29,416 nucleotides of DNA from contig JBDRFP010000030.1 of NCBI GenBank assembly GCA_043818555.1, positions 1 to 29,416 on the forward strand, read 5' to 3'. The notes under the pieces are model-generated. The model searched no databases and had not been told where the DNA came from. It worked only from the letters and a program-made list of their open reading frames with translations. Shown piece after piece: positions 7,925-13,571 of the stretch (the first letter of the stretch is position 1; each line of letters starts with the position of its first letter). A program made the translations under genes and the position numbers. This stretch comes from JAUYIW01 sp043818555. GTDB taxonomy: Bacteria > Patescibacteriota > Patescibacteriia > UBA9934.

Positions 7925-8074
7925 GTGTTTCGCAAAGGCGAGGCATTTTTGTTTGCTTAAAAACTAAGGCTCCTACAGACTACAGATTTATCGAATTCAC
8001 AGATCAGGCCACTTGTGGGCACATCTGTGCGTCTGGACCGATCTGTGATCTGTAGGGACATTAGTCTCTCGCTT
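7925..8074 (+). promoter_or_regulatory. Long 5' leader with nested inverted repeats
   Basis: The predicted leader contains two nested inverted repeats: CCTACAGA (7972-7979) with TCTGTAGG (8049-8056), and CACAGATC (7998-8005) with GATCTGTG (8040-8047). A smaller CACA-TC-TGTG dyad lies at the apex (8020-8029). The structure ends 18 nt before the ATG at 8075. It could be a cis-regulatory RNA. Leaders of cell-wall hydrolases are often riboswitch-controlled in other bacteria, but no known riboswitch consensus was recognised. Confidence 0.45.
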
Positions 8075-8605
8075 ATGAATAACAAAATAAACAAAATTTT
8101 TAAGGTTATTAAAAAGTCACCTCTTGAGGTTTCGCTTATTGCGCTCATGATGGTTGCTATTGTGTATGCAACAGTGCCAAGTGAGGCTTTTGCGGACACC
8201 AAGGACGATTCAGGGCTTATCGACCGCGCAACTGAACTTAGGGTAACCGCTCTTCAGAATGAGTTTTTGCCGTACGGTCAGCTTCCCGAGGCCGGCCTTT
8301 GCGAGCCTGCTTATTCGATGAGCGTTTCTGCCACAGCGTATAACTCGCTGCCGGGTCAGACTGACGACACGCCGTTTATTACTGCGTCAGGTACAACTAC
8401 CCGTCACGGAGTGGTTGCTGCCAACTTCCTTCCCATTGGAACGCGAATTAAGATTCCCGAACTTTACGGAGACGAAGTCTTTATCGTGGAGGACCGAATG
8501 AACGCGCGTTACTGGTACAAGGTTGACATTTGGATGGAGGATTACGATGATGCAATCGAATTCGGTTCGAAGTATATCGAAATTGAGGTATATCCAAACT
8601 CATAA
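8075..8605 (+). CDS. 3D-domain secreted cell-wall protein
   Basis: The 176-residue protein has a hydrophobic N-terminal segment (about 18-43, VSLIALMMVAIVYATVPSEAFA), probably a signal peptide or anchor, followed by a 3D (DPBB-like) domain. Key words are SATAYNSLPGQTDDTPFITASGT, GVVAANFLPIGTRIKIP, FIVEDRMNARY and VDIWMEDYDDAIEFG; the conserved aspartates of the 3D family are in the last two. This fold is found in lytic transglycosylases and resuscitation-type hydrolases such as YuiC and RpfB, so a role in peptidoglycan turnover outside the membrane is likely. ATG 8075 is chosen over an upstream in-frame GTG (8015), which lies inside the structured leader. Confidence 0.87.
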   Translation: MNNKINKIFKVIKKSPLEVSLIALMMVAIVYATVPSEAFADTKDDSGLIDRATELRVTALQNEFLPYGQLPEAGLCEPAYSMSVSATAYNSLPGQTDDTPFITASGTTTRHGVVAANFLPIGTRIKIPELYGDEVFIVEDRMNARYWYKVDIWMEDYDDAIEFGSKYIEIEVYPNS

Positions 8606-8611
8606 ATAATC

Positions 8612-8640
8612 AAAAGACGGCCCTTGCAGGCTGTCTTTTG
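8612..8640 (+). terminator. Intrinsic terminator after the 3D-domain gene
   Basis: AAAAGACGGCC-CTTGC-AGGCTGTCTTTT forms a stem of about 11 bp with one G-U pair, ending in TTTTGTTG. It is close in sequence to the terminator after dnaN. Confidence 0.8.
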
Positions 8641-8654
8641 TTGTGTTAATCTGA

Positions 8655-8706
8655 GACAATAAACCTTAGCTCGTCGTAATTAACCTCGGTAGACCAATAG
8701 TAAACC
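8655..8706 (+). promoter_or_regulatory. Three-copy AATAAACC array upstream of the lipoprotein gene
   Basis: GACAATAAACC (8655-8665), CGTAATTAACC (8675-8685) and CAATAGTAAACC (8695-8706) are spaced 20 and 21 bp, in the gene's sense orientation. Sixteen bases separate the last copy from the ATG; they include an AT-rich -10-like run (TATTTTATATAT) that would give an almost leaderless mRNA. Confidence 0.75.
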
Positions 8707-8722
8707 CCCGTATTTTATATAT

Positions 8723-9289
8723 ATGAAAAATTTACTTTTAGCATCACTTTCAATTATTCTAATTGGCGCAGGGTGCCTTGGTATTGGCGGAGACGAGCCA
8801 GAAGTCGTGGAAGGGGACTGGCTTCTCGCTTTTGACCTCCCAGAAGACTGGGTAATGGTTGCTCCATACGACATGGACCGGCCAATCAACTATAGCAAAG
8901 AGATCGATCAGGGCTACTCCGAGGTAATTCTTCAGAGCACCGGGTTCAATATCTACACCGATGAAGCTGTGCCTTCAGATGAGGAACTGATCGAAAATGG
9001 AATAGATCTTAAGAAGATCGTCACCGAGGATTATATCCAAATCTCGGCTTCACATATTGATAAGCGCAGGCTAATTCCTGAAGATGCGGAAGAATTGGGC
9101 AGCGGTTTTTATAAGGTAGAGGTTTGCGACAATGTTTCTGAGTGTGAGTTGGCCAACAGATATCGTTATGACTACTATTTTGAAACAGAATCGGCAAAGT
9201 ATAAATTCATTGTTTACACAAATGGCCGCGATGTGAGCGAGGTCGAAGATGTGATTTTTTCAGCGCAGGAAGTCACGCCTTACCAGTAA
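8723..9289 (+). CDS. Putative lipoprotein of unknown function
   Basis: The 188-residue protein starts with a lipoprotein signal peptide, MKNLLLASLSIILIGAGC, with Cys18 as the lipidation site. The mature part is acidic and has no domain I recognise. It contains WLLAFDLPEDWVMVAPYD and a two-cysteine word VCDNVSECELANRY that could form a disulfide. A surface location is expected. Transcription appears independent: array and promoter upstream, terminator downstream. No Shine-Dalgarno precedes the ATG. Confidence 0.85.
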   Translation: MKNLLLASLSIILIGAGCLGIGGDEPEVVEGDWLLAFDLPEDWVMVAPYDMDRPINYSKEIDQGYSEVILQSTGFNIYTDEAVPSDEELIENGIDLKKIVTEDYIQISASHIDKRRLIPEDAEELGSGFYKVEVCDNVSECELANRYRYDYYFETESAKYKFIVYTNGRDVSEVEDVIFSAQEVTPYQ

Positions 9290-9295
9290 GCTACC

Positions 9296-9333
9296 ATCAA
9301 GGCCCGACACTGCGTCGAGCCTTGATTTTTTTC
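9296..9333 (+). terminator. Intrinsic terminator after the lipoprotein gene
   Basis: ATCAAGGC and GCCTTGAT form the stem around CCGACACTGCGTCGA, followed by seven T. Confidence 0.9.
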
Positions 9334-9359
9334 TTCAAATATGATAATCTCTTAGCACT

Positions 9360-9436
9360 GGCCACGTGGCGAAGTTGGTTAACGCGGAGGTCTGCAAAAC
9401 CTTTATTCGCCGGTTCAAATCCGGCCGTGGCCTCCA
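9360..9436 (+). tRNA. tRNA-Cys (GCA), CCA encoded
   Basis: Acceptor arms GGCCACG (9360-9366) and CGTGGCC (9426-9432) pair perfectly. The anticodon loop is CTGCAAA (anticodon GCA), the T arm is GCCGG-TTCAAAT-CCGGC, the discriminator is T, and CCA is encoded at 9434-9436. Confidence 0.97.
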
Positions 9437-9440
9437 CATA

Positions 9441-9470
9441 AAAAACACCGAGTTCGCCTCGGCGTTTTTT
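9441..9470 (+). terminator. Terminator after tRNA-Cys
   Basis: AACACCGAG-TTCGC-CTCGGCGTT with flanking A- and T-runs; one mismatch in the stem. Confidence 0.8.
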
Positions 9471-9509
9471 ATTTTACCATTTTGATGAGCTTGTTGACCG
9501 GCGGAGTGG

Positions 9510-9935
9510 CTAGTCCCTTGTCTCCTGCAAAATCCTAATCACCTGGTCAAGCGGCAGCATTGCCAAATTTTTTGGCACCACCTCTATTATGCAGTTTTTT
9601 ACATCGGTGTGCATCGAATCCACGATTTCGTTTTTGTATGCCTCGGGAGCGCACATAACAATGCCTGAATAGCCGTCTTTGAGCAACCCCTGGAGTCGCT
9701 TGCTTAGATCGGCGTAAAGTTCCAGGCGGCTGTGACGCTTAATTTCATCAACATCTGGCGGTGCGGAATTTGGCGTGCCGGTTGACCGCTGCTCTGGAAT
9801 ATAAGTCGAGATTTCCATAACCTGTAGTTCATCAACATCGCGTTCAAATGCTGAATGAATCTTGGCGCATTCGTTGTTTGTAAGGATAATCAGCGTTTTA
9901 TTTTCGTACGGAAGGTAGTTGTTTGAGATTATCAT
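9510..9935 (-). CDS. Host-attachment / eRF1-like family protein
   Basis: The 141-residue product has the layout of the bacterial host-attachment family (distant relatives of eRF1 domain 1). An N-terminal strand KTLIILTNNECAKIHSA is followed by a variable charged middle and a C-terminal half with GIVMCAPEAYKNEIVDSM and IIEVVPKNLAMLPLDQVIRIL, which resembles the family's 'APP..LG.LR..L ... KDLT..P..EI...L' pattern. Despite the family name its biochemical role is not established. On the minus strand TACAAT (9952-9947) lies about 11 nt before the ATG and there is no Shine-Dalgarno, so a near-leaderless mRNA is possible. Confidence 0.65.
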   Translation of the reverse strand: MIISNNYLPYENKTLIILTNNECAKIHSAFERDVDELQVMEISTYIPEQRSTGTPNSAPPDVDEIKRHSRLELYADLSKRLQGLLKDGYSGIVMCAPEAYKNEIVDSMHTDVKNCIIEVVPKNLAMLPLDQVIRILQETRD

Positions 9936-10089
9936 ATGGCTCTATTGTACCATGCCGGAGACGAACAGAAAAGCTAAAGTGACGGAGTAATTATATGGTT
10001 TGCGTAAGTGATTAAGTGGCTCGGCGACTTGGGTACTCAATCAATTTTCCCCTTCGTATAGTCACCCAATCACTTTATTTATTTTGTGT

Positions 10090-10104
10090 TATACTACCCC
10101 CATA
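10090..10104 (+). promoter_or_regulatory. -10 element directly before the VIT gene start
   Basis: TATACT at 10090-10095 lies 8 nt before the ATG at 10104, so transcription would begin at or next to the start codon. No convincing -35 was found. Confidence 0.5.
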
Positions 10105-10811
10105 TGCTAGGAGGAAAACTGCGCTCCAGGATTGAGTCGTCGATTAGAGAAATTGTGTTTGGGCTTGAAGATTCTCTGGTGTCAACGCTTGGAGCTATAA
10201 CCGGAATAGCTGCCGGAACCGGGAGTACATATATTGTAGTGCTCTCAGGCGTTGTTTTAATTTTTGCCGAGGCTGTATCCATGGCCGCGGGAAGCTACCT
10301 TTCATCCAAGTCCGCGCACGAAGTTTATGAACGGCGCCATAAGCAGGACGCGTCGCGTATTTTGCAGGAGAGGGTTAGCGACGAGGAATCGTTGCACGAT
10401 ACCTTTAAACGCAAGCGGTTTTCAGAAGGCGAAATTGAGAGCATAATATGTGCGTTCGCGCGGGAGCGTAAGCTGTGGCTAAAGGAGGTTGAGCGCAACG
10501 AATACAGGCTGGCGCCGGCCGTAGGTGGCTCGCCGATACGCTCCGGAGCGGTTATGGGGATTTTCTACCTCGTTGGCGGAACTTTTCCGTTACTCCCATA
10601 CTTTTTATTTCCCGCGATGTCTGCGATTGTGCCATCCATAATAATAACCGGAATATTATTGTTTGCGCTTGGCGTATGGAAGGCGAAAATTGTAGATGGT
10701 TTCTGGCTAAAAAGCGGTCTCGAGATGACAATAATATCTTTAACCGCGGCAGTTCTTGGTTACTTTATCGGCCGTGCAGTCTCCACCCTCTTCGGCCTCT
10801 CGGTTTTCTGA
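10104..10811 (+). CDS. VIT1/CCC1-family metal transporter
   Basis: From ATG 10104 the protein is 235 residues. The N-terminal signature IREIVFGLEDSLVSTLGAITGIAAGT and the second helix with FAEAVSMAAGSYLSSKSAHEVY are characteristic of the VIT family of Fe2+/Mn2+ transporters. A cytosolic acidic helical segment (ERRHKQ to WLKEVERNEYRL) corresponds to the metal-binding region. Three C-terminal membrane helices follow. It likely moves iron or manganese across the membrane. The start is ambiguous: the ATG lies 8 nt after a -10 box (leaderless), yet AGGAGG sits inside codons 2-4 at Shine-Dalgarno distance from an in-frame CTG at 10119. An in-frame GTG at 10086 is rejected because it precedes the -10. 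Confidence 0.92.
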   Translation: MLGGKLRSRIESSIREIVFGLEDSLVSTLGAITGIAAGTGSTYIVVLSGVVLIFAEAVSMAAGSYLSSKSAHEVYERRHKQDASRILQERVSDEESLHDTFKRKRFSEGEIESIICAFARERKLWLKEVERNEYRLAPAVGGSPIRSGAVMGIFYLVGGTFPLLPYFLFPAMSAIVPSIIITGILLFALGVWKAKIVDGFWLKSGLEMTIISLTAAVLGYFIGRAVSTLFGLSVF

Positions 10812-10830
10812 ACCTAAAACCCAACACCTA

Positions 10831-10881
10831 AAAAGATAAACTTCGCTACCGACAATAAACCCTGTCTCTCAATAATAAACT
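10831..10881 (+). promoter_or_regulatory. Three-copy ATAAAC array upstream of the thioredoxin-like gene
   Basis: ATAAAC occurs at 10836-10841, 10855-10860 (as GACAATAAACC) and 10875-10880 (as AATAATAAAC), spaced 19 and 20 bp, in sense orientation. A weaker CTAAAAC ends at 10820, 21 bp further upstream. Only 8 bp separate the last copy from the ATG at 10889, so any -10 would have to overlap the array. Confidence 0.75.
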
Positions 10882-10888
10882 TTCCTCA

Positions 10889-11884
10889 ATGTTCCTCCAC
10901 CGACTTGGAAAAATCAAAGCGCCTGAGTTTCCCGCGCGCCTCACTTGGCTAAACTCAAACCCGCTAACCATGAAGCGACAACTTGGCAAAGTTGTGTTGA
11001 TTGATTTTTGGACATACTCCTGCATTAATTGCATTCGCACAATGCCGCACCTGAATCGTTGGCACAAGACTTACGCAAAACACGGGCTGGAGATTGTAGG
11101 AGTGCATACTCCCGAGTTTGAGTTTGAAAAGTCTGCTGAGAATGTCGAGCAGGCAATCAAGAAGTTTAAAATTTCATACCCGGTTGTGCTCGACCCTGAT
11201 TTTAAAATCTGGAATCTGTACGCAAATAGATGGTGGCCGCGCAAGTTTTTAATCGACCACAAGGGTACGATCGTCTACGACCATGTCGGCGAAGGCGGTT
11301 ATGCGCAAACCGAGGCGGCCATCCAAGAGGCATTAACTGCAATCGGCATGAAAGACAAGCCGGCTATTCCGCCGGACGAAAGAATTGGTGGAGGGATTTG
11401 CTACACGACAACGCAGGAGGCTTATTTAGGATTCATGCGCGGCAGATTTGGGAATGCCGAGGGCTTTGTACCAAACGAGGAACACGCATTTACAAATGGC
11501 GATGAGCGCAAGGAGGGATTGGTGTATTTGAATGGACATTTTGAGCTTGGGCCAGAAAGTATTAAGCACACACGCAAGCTCGCAAACGCTACCGAGTACG
11601 CTGCGCTTAAGTACAACGCGTTTTCTGTGAACCTAGTTGCAGGATCGACCAACGGTAGGGTCGCCAAGGTCGAAGTCGAGCTAGATGGCCAGCCTTTACC
11701 AGAAGACATGGCCGGCGAAGATGTTAAGATCGAAGGTGGCAAAGCAATTCTAAAGATAAACAAGCCGCAGATGTATCGTGTAGTTGATTCGGACAACTAT
11801 CACAATTGCACATTGAAGCTAAAAACATCGGCCAATAACCTAGAGATGTTTGCGTTTACGTTTGGAAGTTGTAAGGGGCAGTAG
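10889..11884 (+). CDS. DipZ/TlpA-like thioredoxin-family protein
   Basis: The 331-residue protein opens with a TlpA-like thioredoxin fold: LTWLNSNPLTMKRQLGKVVLIDFWTYSCINCIRTMPHL with the redox pair Cys45-x2-Cys48. The following region (GLEIVGVHTPEFEFEKSAENVEQAI, YPVVLDPDFKIWNLYANRWWPRKFLID) matches the DipZ C-terminal thioredoxin domain. The last 150 residues (TTTQEAYLGF..., FELGPESIKHT, FSVNLVAGS) correspond to the beta-sandwich found at the end of DipZ. DipZ proteins also carry a CcdA membrane domain; that part is absent and no signal peptide is visible, so this could be cytosolic or use another export route. A role in thiol-disulfide exchange is likely. Confidence 0.9.
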   Translation: MFLHRLGKIKAPEFPARLTWLNSNPLTMKRQLGKVVLIDFWTYSCINCIRTMPHLNRWHKTYAKHGLEIVGVHTPEFEFEKSAENVEQAIKKFKISYPVVLDPDFKIWNLYANRWWPRKFLIDHKGTIVYDHVGEGGYAQTEAAIQEALTAIGMKDKPAIPPDERIGGGICYTTTQEAYLGFMRGRFGNAEGFVPNEEHAFTNGDERKEGLVYLNGHFELGPESIKHTRKLANATEYAALKYNAFSVNLVAGSTNGRVAKVEVELDGQPLPEDMAGEDVKIEGGKAILKINKPQMYRVVDSDNYHNCTLKLKTSANNLEMFAFTFGSCKGQ

Positions 11885-11929
11885 CGAGAAGCAAAAGTAG
11901 ACAGTAGTCGGCATCCAGAAGTCAGTAGG

Positions 11930-11958
11930 TTGACAGGCCTGCTTTTTTGTTGTTCAAT
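11930..11958 (+). promoter_or_regulatory. Promoter of the methyltransferase gene
   Basis: TTGACA (11930-11935), N17, TTCAAT (11953-11958), about 35 bp before the ATG at 11993. The -35 is exact and the -10 matches four of six positions. Confidence 0.6.
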
Positions 11959-11992
11959 GCAACCGACGTTCATTTTCAACAAGGGAGCTAGA

Positions 11993-12718
11993 ATGAGCCT
12001 ACCGAAAGAGTTTTGGGATTGTTATTTGCCAGCACGGCGAGTTGCGCTAAGGTCGCTGCGTCCGTACCACAAGGCTCGTGAACAAGCGATTGATCTAGCA
12101 GACTTGCCTGTTGGAGCCAAGGTTTTGGATGCTGGCTGCGGCACCGGTGAGTTGATCAAGAAGCTGCTCAGTACTGCAACCGATGTAGAGCAGGTGATGG
12201 GCCTTGAAAGATCAGGGGCGGGCATTAGGCTTGCTAAAGAAGATCTGTGCATGCCAAATGTCCATTTTTTCCAAGTAGATTTGAACACGGTTCATGCTCT
12301 TGATGGGATCGTGGGCAATGAGTGCGTGTTTTGCATGGACGTGCTCTACGAACTAAAAAGACCGCACAACTTTTTAAGAGCGGCCAATAGGTGGCTTAAG
12401 CCCGGTGGAATGCTAATAGTTCTCAATCCATGGAAGGCGGATTTGACGCCAGTGCTAGAAGCTCAGGAAGACTGGATGGCGTCTGACCCAATGCTCGAAA
12501 AGCAAAGGCGGGCAGAGTATGAGAGGGATAGGTGGGGAAGGGAGACAGCTCTTTTCATGAATCGGTACATCATTGACCAGGCTGGAGACATGCAGAACCA
12601 TTTCTGGACAGCAGACGAGCTTGCTGACGCTGTATCCGGTGCCGGCTTCGATGTCCTGACCATAGATAGCTCTGCCTATGCCGGAGTTAGTGTGCTACTC
12701 TCGGCGATCAAGCGCTAA
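11993..12718 (+). CDS. SAM-dependent class I methyltransferase
   Basis: The 241-residue product has the Rossmann methyltransferase motif I VLDAGCGTGE (about 44-53), an acidic residue after the second strand (GLERSGAG), motif III-like NVHFFQVDLNTVHAL and a motif with CMDVLYELKRPHNFLRAANRWLKPGGMLIVL. The last is typical of Methyltransf_11/25 small-molecule enzymes. The substrate is unknown. ATG 11993 has a good Shine-Dalgarno (GGGAG, 5-nt spacing). An in-frame TTG at 11930 is inside the promoter and is rejected. A terminator follows and the next gene, a LuxI/exosortase-type acyltransferase, has its own promoter. Both share strong translation signals unlike the preceding thioredoxin gene. Confidence 0.9.
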   Translation: MSLPKEFWDCYLPARRVALRSLRPYHKAREQAIDLADLPVGAKVLDAGCGTGELIKKLLSTATDVEQVMGLERSGAGIRLAKEDLCMPNVHFFQVDLNTVHALDGIVGNECVFCMDVLYELKRPHNFLRAANRWLKPGGMLIVLNPWKADLTPVLEAQEDWMASDPMLEKQRRAEYERDRWGRETALFMNRYIIDQAGDMQNHFWTADELADAVSGAGFDVLTIDSSAYAGVSVLLSAIKR

Positions 12719-12728
12719 GACGCTTGCG

Positions 12729-12755
12729 ACCACATTCGAAAGGGTGTGGTTTTTC
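12729..12755 (+). terminator. Intrinsic terminator after the methyltransferase gene
   Basis: ACCACATTC-GAAA-GGGTGTGGT forms a nine-pair stem (two G-U) closed by a GAAA tetraloop, followed by TTTTC. Confidence 0.85.
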
Positions 12756-12791
12756 TATTGTGGGAAAATTCGACTAAGGCTGCACAATCTA

Positions 12792-12800
12792 TGGTATGAT
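12792..12800 (+). promoter_or_regulatory. Extended -10 promoter of the acyltransferase gene
   Basis: TGG-TATGAT is an extended -10 located 40 bp before the ATG. The only -35-like word, TTCGAC at 12769-12774, has a 20-bp spacer, so the extended -10 probably carries the activity. Confidence 0.5.
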
Positions 12801-12839
12801 GCGCGGGCTAGGGAAAACGTTCTTTGAAGGAGTGAGCAA

Positions 12840-13475
12840 ATGAGACCAATGTTTTCAATCGAGATCGAGGGGGTCAAGTTCCATGTAGGAAGACCAATGC
12901 TGGAGGCTGAACGCAATGCGTGCTACCAGCTGCGCTACAGGGCGTTCTGCATAGAGCGATCACGTCTTCCGGCCAAGAATTATTCAGATGGTCGCGAGCT
13001 TGATCAGTACGACGGAAGCTCGATGCTGTTTGCTGCGTGGAGCGACCTCAATGACGGAGAAGTCGTAGGTACTTTTCGACTGTCCAGGTGTGACTTAGGG
13101 TATTTTTTGGAAAACGGCCAGTTCAATGGCCAAAGGTTCCAGTTGCCAGAAGCGGCCGGCGGGGAGCCGGTAATGCTCGAAGCCACAGCTGAAGCTTCGC
13201 GCCTGGTTGCTCCATCAATCATGCTCCCAACCGGTAAGCGCGTTCTAGTTTCCATGCTCTTGTTCAGGGCATTGCTGATTGTCAGCAAGCAGCAAGGGAT
13301 CCGCCATTGGGTGTACGCCGCAAACCCAAAGCAGCTTAGCAATATGAGGAAGGATGGTTGGCCGTTCGAGTGCCTCATCCCGGCCGAGCACGAATACTAC
13401 GGCGAGCTGGCCGAAGCCGGCATTATCGCACTTGGCGACCACGACTTCTTCTGTCGCTACACACTCGACGAGTGA
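12840..13475 (+). CDS. LuxI-fold acyltransferase (autoinducer-synthase / exosortase-associated type)
   Basis: The 211-residue protein shares the conserved pattern of LuxI-type N-acyl transferases: LRYRAF (LuxI Arg24/Phe28 positions), SDGRELDQYD (LuxI TDGMEFDQYD), a strand VVGTFRL with the conserved Arg, and ATAEASRLV (LuxI LESSRFF Glu/Arg). The word LPAKNYSDGRELDQYD is also close to the acyltransferases linked to exosortase/PEP-CTERM systems and to N-acyl amino acid synthases (FeeM-like). These enzymes transfer an acyl chain from acyl-ACP or acyl-CoA to an amino compound. The exact donor and acceptor cannot be read. Shine-Dalgarno AAGGAG is well placed. It has its own promoter and terminator, and a sensor kinase follows. 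The presence of such an enzyme in a CPR-like genome is unexpected. Confidence 0.8.
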   Translation: MRPMFSIEIEGVKFHVGRPMLEAERNACYQLRYRAFCIERSRLPAKNYSDGRELDQYDGSSMLFAAWSDLNDGEVVGTFRLSRCDLGYFLENGQFNGQRFQLPEAAGGEPVMLEATAEASRLVAPSIMLPTGKRVLVSMLLFRALLIVSKQQGIRHWVYAANPKQLSNMRKDGWPFECLIPAEHEYYGELAEAGIIALGDHDFFCRYTLDE

Positions 13476-13485
13476 AGCACGACTT

Positions 13486-13516
13486 ACGAGGCGCAAGTGA
13501 ATTGCGTCTCGTTTTA
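13486..13516 (+). terminator. Intrinsic terminator after the acyltransferase gene
   Basis: ACGAGGCGCAA (13486-13496) and TTGCGTCTCGT (13502-13512) form an 11-bp stem with one G-U pair, followed by TTTATG. Confidence 0.75.
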
Positions 13517-13571
13517 TGTTATACTGGCAGTGATAATTTTCGCGAGGAGGATCTGGTTCTTCGCCAGGAAT

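Noticed and set aside
11930..11992. Longer N-terminus for the methyltransferase from a TTG
   Set aside because: It would place the start codon in the -35 box; ATG 11993 has a good Shine-Dalgarno.
13497..13571. Upstream start for the histidine kinase
   Set aside because: The codons overlap the acyltransferase terminator; the family-like membrane start is at 13572.
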